Positions 25,392 to 34,258 of a DNA stretch of 64,000 nucleotides are shown piece by piece (the stretch's first letter is position 1; the number at the start of each line of letters is the position of its first letter). This DNA is from Nocardia miyunensis NBRC 108239. GTDB lineage: Bacteria > Actinomycetota > Actinomycetes > Mycobacteriales > Mycobacteriaceae. The notes under the pieces are model-generated. The model was not told the origin of the DNA. It saw only the letters and a program-made list of their open reading frames with translations, and did no database searches. The position numbers and the translations under genes are program-made. The stretch spans positions 1 through 64,000 of the forward strand of contig NZ_BDBQ01000001.1 in the NCBI RefSeq assembly GCF_001613065.1, in the 5' to 3' direction.

Positions 25392-26993
25392 TCAGGCTTC
25401 CAGAATGGTGCGAGCACCACGCTCGACCCAGGCGCTGATCAAGGTCTTCTTGTCGGTTTTGCCGATGGCGTTCATCGGCATGTCGTCCCGTCTGGTCCAC
25501 CATTCGTCCGGCATCTCGTATCGGGCGAGATACTTGCGGCACAGATCGCGCAGTTCATCGAGGTCCGGTGCGGCAGCGTCGGGACGGATCACGACGGCGG
25601 CACCGATCTTCTCGCCCAGGTCCTCGTCCGGCAGGGCCACCACGGCGACATCCGCGATATTCGGATGGCGAAGCAGGATGTTCTCGACGTTGGCGGTCGC
25701 GACGTTCTCTCCCCCGCGAATGATGATCTCTTTGGCCCGTCCGGTGACGTACAGGTACCCCTCGTCATCGATCCGGCCCAGATCGCCGGAGGCGATCCAA
25801 CCATCCGAATCCTCCAGCGGGCCTTCCCCGAGGACGCTCTCCGGTGCGTTGGGTGTGCGGCCGTAGATCTCGCCTTCCCCGTCCGCACCGGCGCCGACGA
25901 TCTTGACTTCCACGACCGGCAGGGGGCGGCCGACGCGGCCGGGATGCCCGTTGATCTCCTTGCCCGAGGCCGCCGCCAGCAGACCGCCGGTCTCGGTCAG
26001 CCCGTAGAGGCTGCCGATCTTCTGTTTCACCGACGGGAAGGCGGCCGTGATCCGCTCTCGAAGCTGTGCGGTCACCGCGGCGCCGCCGAGCGGAATCGAC
26101 AACAAGCTCGAGGTATCCCGCGTCTTGATATCCGGATGTTCCAGCACCCGGGAGACCATCGTGGGAATCGCCCCCCACGACCGCACGCGCTCGCTCTCGA
26201 TCAGCCGCAGCACCTCGGCTGGATCGAACTTGCCGTTCAGCATCACCAAGCGGCCACCCTGCAACAGCGTCGAAATGCTCGTCTGCACGCCGGCGAGATG
26301 GAACAGCGGCACCGATTGCATGGACGTGGTGGCCTGGAAGTCTTCGGGCAGCTCGTTGGGCAGCCGATTGGTCAGCGCGAGCAGATTGTGCAGGTTGCCG
26401 ATGACCGAACGCTGGGACAGCAGAATCCCTTTGGGCAGTCCGGTGGTCCCCGAGCTGAACATGATGACGGCGTCATCGGATTCCGCGACTTGCGCGACGT
26501 TCAGCGTGGCAGGTGCGTCCGCGTCGACCAGGTCCCGGACCTCGGCTACGGAAACTCTTGCAACGCTGGATATCTCGACGTCGGTGATGGCAACCTTCGG
26601 CTGCACCTTGGCCACCAGCTGGCCGACTTCGTCCGCACTCCACCACGGATTTCCCAGAGCCACCACCGCTCCCAGAGTGTGCAGAGCCCAGAAGGACACA
26701 CACCACTCGATCGAGTTGAACCCGAGTAGCAGCACCCGGTCTCCTCGGCCCACACCGTAGGCGGCCAGACGACCCGCGACCCGCGCTACCGCCCGCTCAT
26801 GATCGGCGTAGGTCAGCCGGCGCTCGCCCTGGATCAGAAACTCCCGGTCACTCCAGCGCCGGCCTTCGAGCAACAACTCGCTCAGCGCCGTGGGGCGGTC
26901 CTTATACATCATCGACGGTCGTCCGTGCACGGTCCCGCGGGCAACCTCACGCCCCCAGGTGGTGCCTGCCTGCCTGACGTGCATATCGACCAC
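25392..26993 (-). CDS. Acyl-CoA ligase (AMP-forming, FadD-like)
   Basis: ANL-superfamily acid:CoA ligase of 533 aa. The phosphate-binding loop is MFSSGTTGLPKGI, the A5 region GSLYGLTETGG, the adenylate Asp lies in WIASGDLGRIDDEGYLYV, and the C-terminal catalytic Lys is in MNAIGKTDKKTL. GTG 26993 has GAGGAG eight bases upstream; an in-frame ATG at 26984 is an alternative. It is first of a ligase/dehydrogenase/alcohol dehydrogenase run. It is a close paralogue of the ligase at 34255-35865, sharing TWGREV and RGTVHGRPS near the N-terminus. Confidence 0.9.
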   Translation of the reverse strand: MVDMHVRQAGTTWGREVARGTVHGRPSMMYKDRPTALSELLLEGRRWSDREFLIQGERRLTYADHERAVARVAGRLAAYGVGRGDRVLLLGFNSIEWCVSFWALHTLGAVVALGNPWWSADEVGQLVAKVQPKVAITDVEISSVARVSVAEVRDLVDADAPATLNVAQVAESDDAVIMFSSGTTGLPKGILLSQRSVIGNLHNLLALTNRLPNELPEDFQATTSMQSVPLFHLAGVQTSISTLLQGGRLVMLNGKFDPAEVLRLIESERVRSWGAIPTMVSRVLEHPDIKTRDTSSLLSIPLGGAAVTAQLRERITAAFPSVKQKIGSLYGLTETGGLLAAASGKEINGHPGRVGRPLPVVEVKIVGAGADGEGEIYGRTPNAPESVLGEGPLEDSDGWIASGDLGRIDDEGYLYVTGRAKEIIIRGGENVATANVENILLRHPNIADVAVVALPDEDLGEKIGAAVVIRPDAAAPDLDELRDLCRKYLARYEMPDEWWTRRDDMPMNAIGKTDKKTLISAWVERGARTILEA

Positions 26994-27105
26994 GGTTGTC
27001 TCCTCGAATCATGCGCGGCTCTCGTCGTGGACGCGAGCCACTCGCCACTCCCGGACGCCGCCGGCTTCACGGTCCTCGCGGTGCGTCCCGTACCGCCGGG
27101 CATAA

Positions 27106-27116
27106 CGGTACAACCA
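27106..27116. promoter_or_regulatory. Degenerate operator CGGTACAACCA
   Basis: GGT/ACC arms with the right spacing but one outer mismatch, 118 bases upstream of the ligase start. Weak member of the family. Confidence 0.35.
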
Positions 27117-27202
27117 TTTGACTTCACCCGGTAACCCTTGTCAATGCCGAATCCTCCATCGCTCCGGGTGGACTACAGGCGCGGTGGCACGCTAGCCTAA
27201 AA

Positions 27203-27213
27203 AGGTAAAACCA
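27203..27213. promoter_or_regulatory. Operator variant AGGTAAAACCA
   Basis: GGT/ACC arms around AAA with one outer mismatch, in an AT-rich patch about 136 bases upstream of the flavin monooxygenase. Confidence 0.45.
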
Positions 27214-27343
27214 TTGAACTACGTTGTTGCGACAAGTCCGAACGTGCGGCAGCTCGATGTACGTCGACAGTTCGATCGCAAGAACCGACATCCAGGCAGG
27301 GGCGGTGGCACCGCCATCAGATGCCGAAAGAAAGGCGGACCTC

Positions 27344-28981
27344 ATGACGGACCGGGTTCCGGTTTTGATCGTTGGCGGTGGACCGGTCGGGCTTGCCCTC
27401 GCCGGTGATCTCGGATGGCGCGGGGTGGACAGCCTGCTCGTCGAGGCCAGGGATGACACCATCTTCCAGCCCAAGATGGACATGGTCGGCATCCGGACCA
27501 TGGAGTTCTGCCGCCGGTGGGGCATCGTCGATGACGTCTACAGTGCCGGTTACAACCGTCAGTACATCCAGGACTGCGCGTGGGTGACCGACCTCAACGG
27601 CTACGAGTTCGGCCGGGAGAAGTTCCCGCCGCCGGCCGATGAGCAACCGCCGCAGCAGAGCCCGCAGCATCGTGAGCGCTGCCCGCAGAACTTCTTCGAT
27701 CCGGTTCTGACCCGGTTCGCCCGGCAGACCGAACGATCCGATATCCGCTACCGGACGCAACTGCTGTCCTTCCAGGACCACGGCGACCACGTCACCGCGG
27801 TTCTGCGCGATCAGGACGAGCACGAGTACGAGGTCGAGGCGGATTACCTGGTCGGCTGCGACGGCGGTGGCAGCACCGTGCGCGCCGGTCTGGGCATCGC
27901 GATGAGCGGCGAGGGCACGCTGACATACACCTCGAATGCCGTCTTCCGGCGCGCCGGGCTCGAGGACCTGCACAGCACGGAACCTGCCTACCGCTATATC
28001 TTCATCGGCCCGGAGGGAACCTGGGCCACGCTGGTGGCGATCAACGGCCGCGACCAGTGGCGATTCTCGCTGATCGGCGACGAATCCCACCGGGAGGTAG
28101 GAGAAGACGAGATGCGCAAGGCGATCTTCCGCGCGATCGGACAGGAATTCGATTTCGAATTCCTCTCGATTCTCCCGTGGGAACGCAGGCAGCTGGTGGC
28201 CGACAGCTATCGCAAGGGGCGGGTGTTCATCGCCGGTGACGCCGCCCATTTGACCTCTCCCACTGGTGGTTTCGGGATGAATACCGGAATCCTCGACGCG
28301 GTCAACCTCTCGTGGAAGCTCGCCGCGAATCTCCAGGGATGGGGTGGTGAGGCGCTGCTGGATTCCTACGAGTACGAGCAGCGCCCCGTCGCGATTCGCA
28401 ACGTCACCGAGGCGGGCGGCAACCTCAAGCGCATGCTCGGCCCGCGCGTCGCGAAGCCGTCTGCGGAGGTCTTCGAGGACGACAGCCCACAGACCGAGGC
28501 TGCCCGGCGAGAGTACGGTGACGCATACACCGAAGCGATGAAACGCGAATGGTTCAGCATCGGGATTCACCTGGGTTACGTCTACGAGGGGTCCCCGGTG
28601 GTCGTTTCCGATGGCAGCCCGATGCCGCCGGTCGAGGTTCAGCGCTACGTACCCACCGGCCGCCCGGGACACCGGGCGCCGCACGCCTGGCTGGACACGG
28701 ACCGTTCACTGCTCGACGAGTACGGTCGGGAATTCGTCGCGGTACGGTTCGACCCCTCCGTCGATCTGCGGAAACTGACCGCGGCGGCCGAATCCATCGC
28801 CATGCCCCTGCGGATCGTCGACGTCGACAGCGCGCCGGCCGCCGAACTGTACGGCGCGAAGATCGCACTCGTCCGACCGGACGGCACGGTCGCCTGGCGC
28901 GGCGACGATCTCACCGTGGACCCGGATCTTCTGGTCGACCGCGTCACCGGCCGGATCCGGGAGCGCGCCCTCGCGGCCTGA
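27344..28981 (+). CDS. FAD-dependent aromatic monooxygenase (class A)
   Basis: Single-component flavin hydroxylase of 545 aa. FAD/NADPH motifs are VLIVGGGPVGLALAGDL at the N-terminus, the DG motif YLVGCDGGGSTVR and the GD motif VFIAGDAAHLTSPTGGFGMNTG. A thioredoxin-like C-terminal domain of about 120 residues is present, as in MhpA/phenol-hydroxylase-type members. Family members hydroxylate phenolic acids or aryl-CoA esters. ATG 27344 follows AAAGGCGG. It is divergent from an acyl-CoA ligase and convergent with a hydrolase operon. It is a candidate to supply the gentisate branch, but the substrate is not established. Confidence 0.85.
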   Translation: MTDRVPVLIVGGGPVGLALAGDLGWRGVDSLLVEARDDTIFQPKMDMVGIRTMEFCRRWGIVDDVYSAGYNRQYIQDCAWVTDLNGYEFGREKFPPPADEQPPQQSPQHRERCPQNFFDPVLTRFARQTERSDIRYRTQLLSFQDHGDHVTAVLRDQDEHEYEVEADYLVGCDGGGSTVRAGLGIAMSGEGTLTYTSNAVFRRAGLEDLHSTEPAYRYIFIGPEGTWATLVAINGRDQWRFSLIGDESHREVGEDEMRKAIFRAIGQEFDFEFLSILPWERRQLVADSYRKGRVFIAGDAAHLTSPTGGFGMNTGILDAVNLSWKLAANLQGWGGEALLDSYEYEQRPVAIRNVTEAGGNLKRMLGPRVAKPSAEVFEDDSPQTEAARREYGDAYTEAMKREWFSIGIHLGYVYEGSPVVVSDGSPMPPVEVQRYVPTGRPGHRAPHAWLDTDRSLLDEYGREFVAVRFDPSVDLRKLTAAAESIAMPLRIVDVDSAPAAELYGAKIALVRPDGTVAWRGDDLTVDPDLLVDRVTGRIRERALAA

Positions 28982-28986
28982 CAACG

Positions 28987-29039
28987 TTTCGGCCCACTCC
29001 CGACTGCGCCGTGCGGCGACAGCCGGAAGTGGGCCGAAA
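28987..29039. terminator. Hairpin between convergent genes
   Basis: Twelve-bp perfect arms TTTCGGCCCACT (28987-28998) and AGTGGGCCGAAA (29028-29039). The 29-base loop contains a smaller GC-rich hairpin. Confidence 0.65.
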
Positions 29040-29103
29040 TCGGTTACCGGACAATACCTTCGATCTGCTTCGGGTCAGGTGTATCGGACCGAACCCGACC
29101 CGT

Positions 29104-29760
29104 TCACTGTCCGGCGGCAACCCCGGCGAGGACATGGTCGGTGGACACGATGTGACAGCCGAGCCAGCTCGCGACCGACAGTGCGGCGCTGTGGATTTCC
29201 GCGCTGTCCGCACCGCACGCGTCGTCCACGATGGACGTCGAGTACCCCAGATCCCAGGCGGCCACTGCCGAGAGCAGAATGCAGGCATTGGTGATCACAC
29301 CGCAGAAGATGACGTCTGTGACGCCCGCATTGCGCAGCAGGATATCCAGGTTTCCGGTGCCGAACGCGGAGGAGCCCACCTTGTCGACGATCGCCTCCCC
29401 CGCTCGTGCGGCGAGGGGCTCGAGCATGTCGTACTCATCCGTGCCGCGCAGCACACCCGAACGCCGGTGCAACTCACGAACGTGCGGCTGCGCATCGGCG
29501 TAGTCGCCGAATTGGGCCCCGACTCTGGTGAAGACGACCCGCGCTCCCGCCGAACGAAATCCGTCGAGCAGCCGAATGGTGTTCGGCAACACCTGATCTG
29601 CCATGTGCTTCCAGTAATACCGCAGATCGACCCCGTCCTCGGCGAATGCCTTGGCCAGCCCGCCCCGGGGGTCGGCGTCGAAGGTGGTCATATCGATGAC
29701 AACCAGAGCAGTGTGTGCCGGGTCGAACGACGTCTCCGACGGCTGGATCACTGTAACCAT
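29104..29760 (-). CDS. Isochorismatase-family cysteine hydrolase
   Basis: 218-aa alpha/beta hydrolase of the isochorismatase/nicotinamidase superfamily. The catalytic triad is visible as Asp in ALVVIDMTTFD, Lys in IVDKVGSSAFGTG and Cys160 in GVITNACILLSA. Members hydrolyse amides, carbamates or vinyl ethers. ATG 29760 follows GAGGA and lies 10 bases after the NTF2-like gene, making it the last gene of a run with aldehyde dehydrogenase. Substrate unknown. Confidence 0.87.
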   Translation of the reverse strand: MVTVIQPSETSFDPAHTALVVIDMTTFDADPRGGLAKAFAEDGVDLRYYWKHMADQVLPNTIRLLDGFRSAGARVVFTRVGAQFGDYADAQPHVRELHRRSGVLRGTDEYDMLEPLAARAGEAIVDKVGSSAFGTGNLDILLRNAGVTDVIFCGVITNACILLSAVAAWDLGYSTSIVDDACGADSAEIHSAALSVASWLGCHIVSTDHVLAGVAAGQ

Positions 29761-29770
29761 TTCCGAGTCC

Positions 29771-30262
29771 TCAACTTCCGTAGACGGCGTTCAATTGGGC
29801 TGTGTCGTAGTACTCTTCGAACGAGGCGACCTTGCCGCCGGTGAAACGAAAGATCTGCACGTAACGCCCCTCGTAGCGCAGATTCTTACCGCCCCAGAAC
29901 GGGCCGGTGCGCACATCGATATCGCTGTGCGAGCGCACGACGACCGTGTCCGGATCAGCGCCGGGAATGATCTCGTCGATGAACCAATCGAAACGGCCGT
30001 GCATCTCGTCGTGAATGGGATCCCAGAACGCTTTCACCGCATCCCATCCGGAATGGGTGATCACGCCGCAGTTCTTCACCTCCGTGGTCGAGTACGGTGT
30101 GCGGACCTCCGGATCATCGGCTACCCAGAGTTCGTAGAAACGCTTCTTGTCCTTCAGATACAAGGAGAAGAATTCGATCACCACATCGATGTTGCGGCGT
30201 GCCTGTTCATTCGCGGCCTCGACCGGCGCGGCGAGCGTGACGCCCTTGATCACTGTTTCCAT
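29771..30262 (-). CDS. NTF2-like (SnoaL-type) protein
   Basis: 163-aa cone-shaped alpha+beta barrel protein of the NTF2/SnoaL group, suggested by the early helix with RRNIDVVIEFFSLY, the strand YEGRYVQIFRFTGGKVASFEEYYD at the C-terminus and the overall size. Members are small isomerases, dehydratases or hydrolases, or ligand-binding proteins. The start ATG 30262 follows GGAGG; an earlier in-frame start at 30286 overlaps the aldehyde dehydrogenase gene. It lies between an aldehyde dehydrogenase and a cysteine hydrolase, suggesting one small pathway. Confidence 0.78.
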   Translation of the reverse strand: METVIKGVTLAAPVEAANEQARRNIDVVIEFFSLYLKDKKRFYELWVADDPEVRTPYSTTEVKNCGVITHSGWDAVKAFWDPIHDEMHGRFDWFIDEIIPGADPDTVVVRSHSDIDVRTGPFWGGKNLRYEGRYVQIFRFTGGKVASFEEYYDTAQLNAVYGS

Positions 30263-30279
30263 AGCTTCCTCCGCGAATA

Positions 30280-31770
30280 TCACCATCCCAGATGGGACGG
30301 CCTGCCTTCGAGAATCACCGTCTTGTTCTCCAGATACGGGCGAAGCCCGTCGACGCCGCCTTCACGGCCGAGGCCGGATTGTTTGAATCCGCCGAAGCCG
30401 ATCCGCATATCGCTGCGGAATACGTTGTGGCCCACCGTTCCCGAACGCAGGCGACGGGCCACCGCATAGGCACGATCCACGTCGTCGCTGAAGACCGAAT
30501 TGTTCAGGCCGAAGATCGTGTCGTTGGCGAGTTCGATCGCGTGATCCTCGTTGTCGGCGGGAATCACACTCAGCACCGGACCGAAGATTTCCTCCCGCGC
30601 CACGGTCGCGTGATTGTCCACTCCGGCCAGCAGGGTCGGTTCGAAGAACCACCCGCGGTCCAGATCGTTCGGGCGACGTCCGCCGAAGGCCAGCCGTGCG
30701 CCCTCGGCAACGCCGCGTTCGACGTAATGCTCGACCTTCTCGAGCTGGCGCCGGGTGGCGATCGGCCCCATACCCGTCGCTGGATCGAACGGGTCACCGA
30801 GTGTGATCCCGCCGAAGACCGCACCGATCGCTTCGACCAGTTCGTCGTGCCGATCTCGGGTGACGATGATCCGCGTCAGCGCCGAGCAGACCTGCCCGGT
30901 GAGAAAGCAGGCGTAGCTGCCGATCGCCTCAGCCGCGGTCCCGATGTCGAAATCGTCGAGCACGACCGCCGCGGACTTGCCGCCCAATTCCAATGTGACA
31001 CGGGCGATCCGCTCGGCCGCGATCCCCGCGATCGTTCGCCCCGCCGCGAGCGAACCGGTGAAGCTGATCTTGTCGACGTCGGGATGCCGCACCAACCGCT
31101 CGGACGGGCCGCGATCGGCGGTCACCACGTTCAACACACCCGGTGGCAGCCCGACCCGCTCCGCGATCTCCGCCATCACATAGCCCGATCCCGGCGCCTC
31201 CGGCGAACATTTCAGTACCACCGTGCATCCGGCGAGCAGCGCGGGCGCGATCTTGTACGCCATGATGTTGATCGGCGCGTTCCACGGCACGATCGCGCCG
31301 ACCACACCGATCGGCTCCCGCACGATCAGTGCCAGCTCACCGCCGCCGGGCGGCTTGTCGAAACTCTCCTCGAACGGGAAGGTCTCGGCCAGGCCCGCGT
31401 AGTAGTCGTAGACGCCGCCGATCGTGCCCGCGAAGGCGTGCGCGACCGCGTGGGTGCTGCCCATCTCACTCGGCCAGATATGCGCGACGTCGTCCACGCG
31501 CCGGTCCAGTTCCGCTGCTATGGCACGCAGGTAGTCCGCGCGTTCCGCATGCGACAGCCGCGGCCACGGGCCCCGATCGAATGCGATGCGCGCCGCGGCG
31601 ACCGCGCGATCGATATCAGGCTCGGTGGCCTCGGCGACACGTAGGAATATCTCTTCGGTGGCCGGGTTGATCACCTCGATCCCGCCACCGGAATCGGGTT
31701 CGACCCATTGCCCGTCGATGAACAGACTCCCGGGGTGAGCGATCGGCGCGCTCACCACTTTTTCGGACAT
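30280..31770 (-). CDS. NAD-dependent aldehyde dehydrogenase
   Basis: Aldehyde dehydrogenase of 496 aa. Motifs are VPWNAPINIMAYKIAPALLAG, SFTGSLAAGR, the general-base Glu in LELGGKSAAVVLDD and nucleophile Cys295 in LTGQVCSALTR. The C-terminal GFGGFKQSGLGREGG is typical of the family. ATG 31770 follows GGAGGAGG. It begins a three-gene set with the NTF2-like protein and the cysteine hydrolase, 94 bases downstream of the split-barrel flavin protein gene. It is not a close copy of the two GabD-like enzymes in the window. Confidence 0.88.
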   Translation of the reverse strand: MSEKVVSAPIAHPGSLFIDGQWVEPDSGGGIEVINPATEEIFLRVAEATEPDIDRAVAAARIAFDRGPWPRLSHAERADYLRAIAAELDRRVDDVAHIWPSEMGSTHAVAHAFAGTIGGVYDYYAGLAETFPFEESFDKPPGGGELALIVREPIGVVGAIVPWNAPINIMAYKIAPALLAGCTVVLKCSPEAPGSGYVMAEIAERVGLPPGVLNVVTADRGPSERLVRHPDVDKISFTGSLAAGRTIAGIAAERIARVTLELGGKSAAVVLDDFDIGTAAEAIGSYACFLTGQVCSALTRIIVTRDRHDELVEAIGAVFGGITLGDPFDPATGMGPIATRRQLEKVEHYVERGVAEGARLAFGGRRPNDLDRGWFFEPTLLAGVDNHATVAREEIFGPVLSVIPADNEDHAIELANDTIFGLNNSVFSDDVDRAYAVARRLRSGTVGHNVFRSDMRIGFGGFKQSGLGREGGVDGLRPYLENKTVILEGRPSHLGW

Positions 31771-31864
31771 CGTTGTCCTCCTCCTGTGTTGTATTGATGC
31801 CGTCATGACCCGACGGCTCGTAAGCCGAGCTACCGACCGTTCGCGGTGAATACCTACGGCGGCT

Positions 31865-32344
31865 TCACTCCTGTTTCGAAGTCCGCAGCTTGCGGTGATC
31901 CCAGCTGATGACGCGCTGTGGGTGCACCACGATCACCGCGCGGTTGTGGATGCTGCGCTCGACGATCCGCTCGACGTCGGCGCGGGAGTCCGCGGCGTTG
32001 TGATGCCGGGTGCGATAGAGGTACTCCCCCACCGCCCACAACGTCTCGCGATCCTCACGCACTTCGCCGTTGCCGATGAGCGTCAGCCCACGCAGGTCGT
32101 AATACTTCTCGCCGGCCTCCCGCATACAGGTGACCCGGGAGTCGCGCAGTACGTTGACGACCTTCTGCGACTTACGTTTCGCGAGGAAGGCGACCTGGTC
32201 TCCGAGCAGCGCGTAATACAGCGCGGTCGTGTGGATGTAGCCATCCGGCCCGATGGTGGACAGCGCCATCTTCCCCATCGGGCGCAGAAACTCCTGCTGC
32301 TCGGCGCTGGTCATCTTTATCTCGGCGCGTCGGTCAGCGCCCAT
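31865..32344 (-). CDS. PPOX-class split-barrel flavin/F420-dependent protein
   Basis: 159-aa protein of the pyridoxamine-phosphate-oxidase-like split beta-barrel group, many of which bind F420 or FMN in actinobacteria. The pattern MALSTIGPDGYIHTTALYYAL, followed by FLAKRKSQKVVNVLRDSRVTCM and LIGNGEV, is typical. ATG 32344 follows AGGAG; it lies 11 bases inside the end of the upstream hydrolase gene, so the two are coupled. Reaction unknown; members reduce quinones, enoyl groups or act as cofactor-dependent oxidoreductases. Confidence 0.8.
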   Translation of the reverse strand: MGADRRAEIKMTSAEQQEFLRPMGKMALSTIGPDGYIHTTALYYALLGDQVAFLAKRKSQKVVNVLRDSRVTCMREAGEKYYDLRGLTLIGNGEVREDRETLWAVGEYLYRTRHHNAADSRADVERIVERSIHNRAVIVVHPQRVISWDHRKLRTSKQE

Positions 32345-33128
32345 GTTCACTCCTGTCCGTCGCCAGGCGAACCAACCCGGCGAACTCTGCGGGGCACCGC
32401 CGATGCGCGGTGTGATCGGCTCCCGCCAAGGTCTTGTGCCAGGCGTCCGGAATACGTTCTGCGAGTGACGAAGCCGAGCGCACATGCCGTTCGTCGCTCG
32501 CCGTTCCGTGGCCGATGACCACCGGCACGGTCAGCCGCTCCGGCTCGAACGGCGGCGGCGCATCGTGCGCCGCGGACAACAGCTCGGCAGCCCAGGCGGC
32601 GGCCGGAGCGAGCAGATCCGCACGACGTTCCGGCGAGAGCCGATCCCACCGCGCACCGATATGACCACGCAGGAACCGTTCGGCCGCCGCCCGCACCTCA
32701 GCAAACGGGGCGTCGGGCCGAGAGGGCAACGGCGGCGCGGGCCACCACGGCTGCCACGGCATCGGCGGCTCGTACACGCACGCCGCCAGGATCAGCTCGG
32801 GTTGCCTTGCGGCAACGCCCAATGCGATCACCCCGCCCAGGCTGTGCCCCACGACCACCGACGGTGTGCCGTCGAGTACCGCGATCAGGTCGTCGACATG
32901 CCCGGACAGATCGGGCGCACCGAGATCCAACGCCGCGCCGTAGCCGCGCCGGTCGTAGGTGAGGACCGCACAGTCGTCGAAAAGTGCTGCGGTATCACGG
33001 AAACTCGCGGAAGAGTCCATGGATCCGTGGACGAACACGACCCTGGTTCCTCCGGGTCGGCCCGGCGTCGACTGGACCGGCAGCGCCACCGGCGCGCGCT
33101 CGAACTCCTCGGCGGCCCGGTTGGTCAT
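32334..33128 (-). CDS. Alpha/beta hydrolase
   Basis: 264-aa alpha/beta hydrolase. The oxyanion segment is VFVHGSMDSSASF, the nucleophile elbow GHSLGG holds the catalytic Ser, and a late His occurs in LAGADHTAHRR. Such enzymes hydrolyse esters, lactones, CoA thioesters or C-C bonds. The start overlaps the racemase-like gene by ATGA. Location in an operon of CoA ligase, racemase and CoA-transferase suggests a thioesterase or esterase role; substrate unknown. Confidence 0.83.
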   Translation of the reverse strand: MTNRAAEEFERAPVALPVQSTPGRPGGTRVVFVHGSMDSSASFRDTAALFDDCAVLTYDRRGYGAALDLGAPDLSGHVDDLIAVLDGTPSVVVGHSLGGVIALGVAARQPELILAACVYEPPMPWQPWWPAPPLPSRPDAPFAEVRAAAERFLRGHIGARWDRLSPERRADLLAPAAAWAAELLSAAHDAPPPFEPERLTVPVVIGHGTASDERHVRSASSLAERIPDAWHKTLAGADHTAHRRCPAEFAGLVRLATDRSEHGR

Positions 33129-34258
33129 GCGATCACTCCTGAGGTGCGAAGGGTTTCGATCTCTGCCGGGCTCCGGCCGATTCCGGCCAGCATGGCAGCG
33201 GTGTGTTCACCGAGGGAGGGCCTGCGCCGTGCCGCCGATGGTGTCCGCCCGAATCGCGGTGCGGGGGCGGGCTCGGGGAATCCGTCGACGTCGACGAAGG
33301 CATCCCGCGCCCGGTGCGCGGGATGCGTGACGGCCTCGGCGGGCGACAGGACAGGGGCAAAACACGCTTCCGCGCCCTCGAACGCGGTGCACCATTCATC
33401 CCGGGTGCGCTCGGCGAACGCCGCCGCGAACACCGTCTTACGCTCGGCCCAGCGCGCGCGATCGTACTGCGGGAACGCATCTTCCGGCGCGATCCCGAGT
33501 GTCGCGACGAGGCGCTCGTAGAATTTCGGTTCGATGGCGCCGACGCAGACATGGAGATCGTCGCGGGTGCGATACACCTCGTAGAACGGCGCGCCGCTGT
33601 CGAACAGGTTGGTGCCCCGTTCGCCGGACCAGCGCCCCGTCGAGCGAAGGTGATGCACGACGGTCATCAGCAGTGAGGCGCCGTCCACACAGGACGCGTC
33701 GACGACCTGCCCGCGCCCGGATGTCGCACGCTCCACCAGCGCGGCGCAGATCCCGAGCGCGAGAAGCATTCCGCCGCCGCCGAAATCGCCCACGAGCGAC
33801 AGCGGCGGTACCGGGTCGTCCCCGGACCGCCCGATCGGCTCCAGGGCACCGGCCATCGCGATGTAGTTGATGTCGTGCCCGGCAACGCCGGACAGCGGGC
33901 CGTGCTGTCCCCAACCTGTCATCCGGGAGTAGATCAACCCCGGGTTGACTGCTAGGCACTCCTGCGCGCCGAGCCCGAGACGTTCCATCACCCCGGGCCG
34001 ATTGCCCTCGACGAACACGTCCGCGTCGGCGATCAGGTCCGCGACCAGATCCCGTCCCGCCGGCTGCCGCACGTCGATCGCGACCGACCGCCGGCCGCGC
34101 CCGAAGGAGTCCAGCTTGCGTGCGCGTTCGGGATCGCCGCCCAGTCGCTCCACCCGGATCACCTCGGCCCCGAAGTCGGCCAGCATCATCGCGCAGAACG
34201 GCGCGGGTCCCTGGGCGCCCATCTCGACGACCCGGATGCCGTGCAGGGTGCCGGTCAC
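33125..34258 (-). CDS. Alpha-methylacyl-CoA racemase-like protein
   Basis: Family III CoA-transferase-fold enzyme of 377 aa matching the alpha-methylacyl-CoA racemase branch. The diagnostic segments are GHDINYIAMAGALEPIGR, with the His/Asp pair used for proton transfer, and PPLSLVGDFGGGGMLLALG. Such enzymes invert the 2-methyl centre of branched acyl-CoAs so that S-specific dehydrogenases can act. I use GTG 34258, which overlaps the ligase stop (GTGA). Coupling to an acyl-CoA ligase suggests the substrate is a 2-methyl-branched acid such as an isoprenoid or an aryl-propionate (inference). Confidence 0.87.
   Translation of the reverse strand: MTGTLHGIRVVEMGAQGPAPFCAMMLADFGAEVIRVERLGGDPERARKLDSFGRGRRSVAIDVRQPAGRDLVADLIADADVFVEGNRPGVMERLGLGAQECLAVNPGLIYSRMTGWGQHGPLSGVAGHDINYIAMAGALEPIGRSGDDPVPPLSLVGDFGGGGMLLALGICAALVERATSGRGQVVDASCVDGASLLMTVVHHLRSTGRWSGERGTNLFDSGAPFYEVYRTRDDLHVCVGAIEPKFYERLVATLGIAPEDAFPQYDRARWAERKTVFAAAFAERTRDEWCTAFEGAEACFAPVLSPAEAVTHPAHRARDAFVDVDGFPEPAPAPRFGRTPSAARRRPSLGEHTAAMLAGIGRSPAEIETLRTSGVIA

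Larger units (their letters stand above)
26994..27343. other. Divergent intergenic region (ligase / flavin monooxygenase)
   Basis: 350 bases without a credible gene. It contains two weaker members of the palindrome family at 27106-27116 and 27203-27213, the second in an AT-rich patch likely to be the monooxygenase promoter. Confidence 0.55.
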
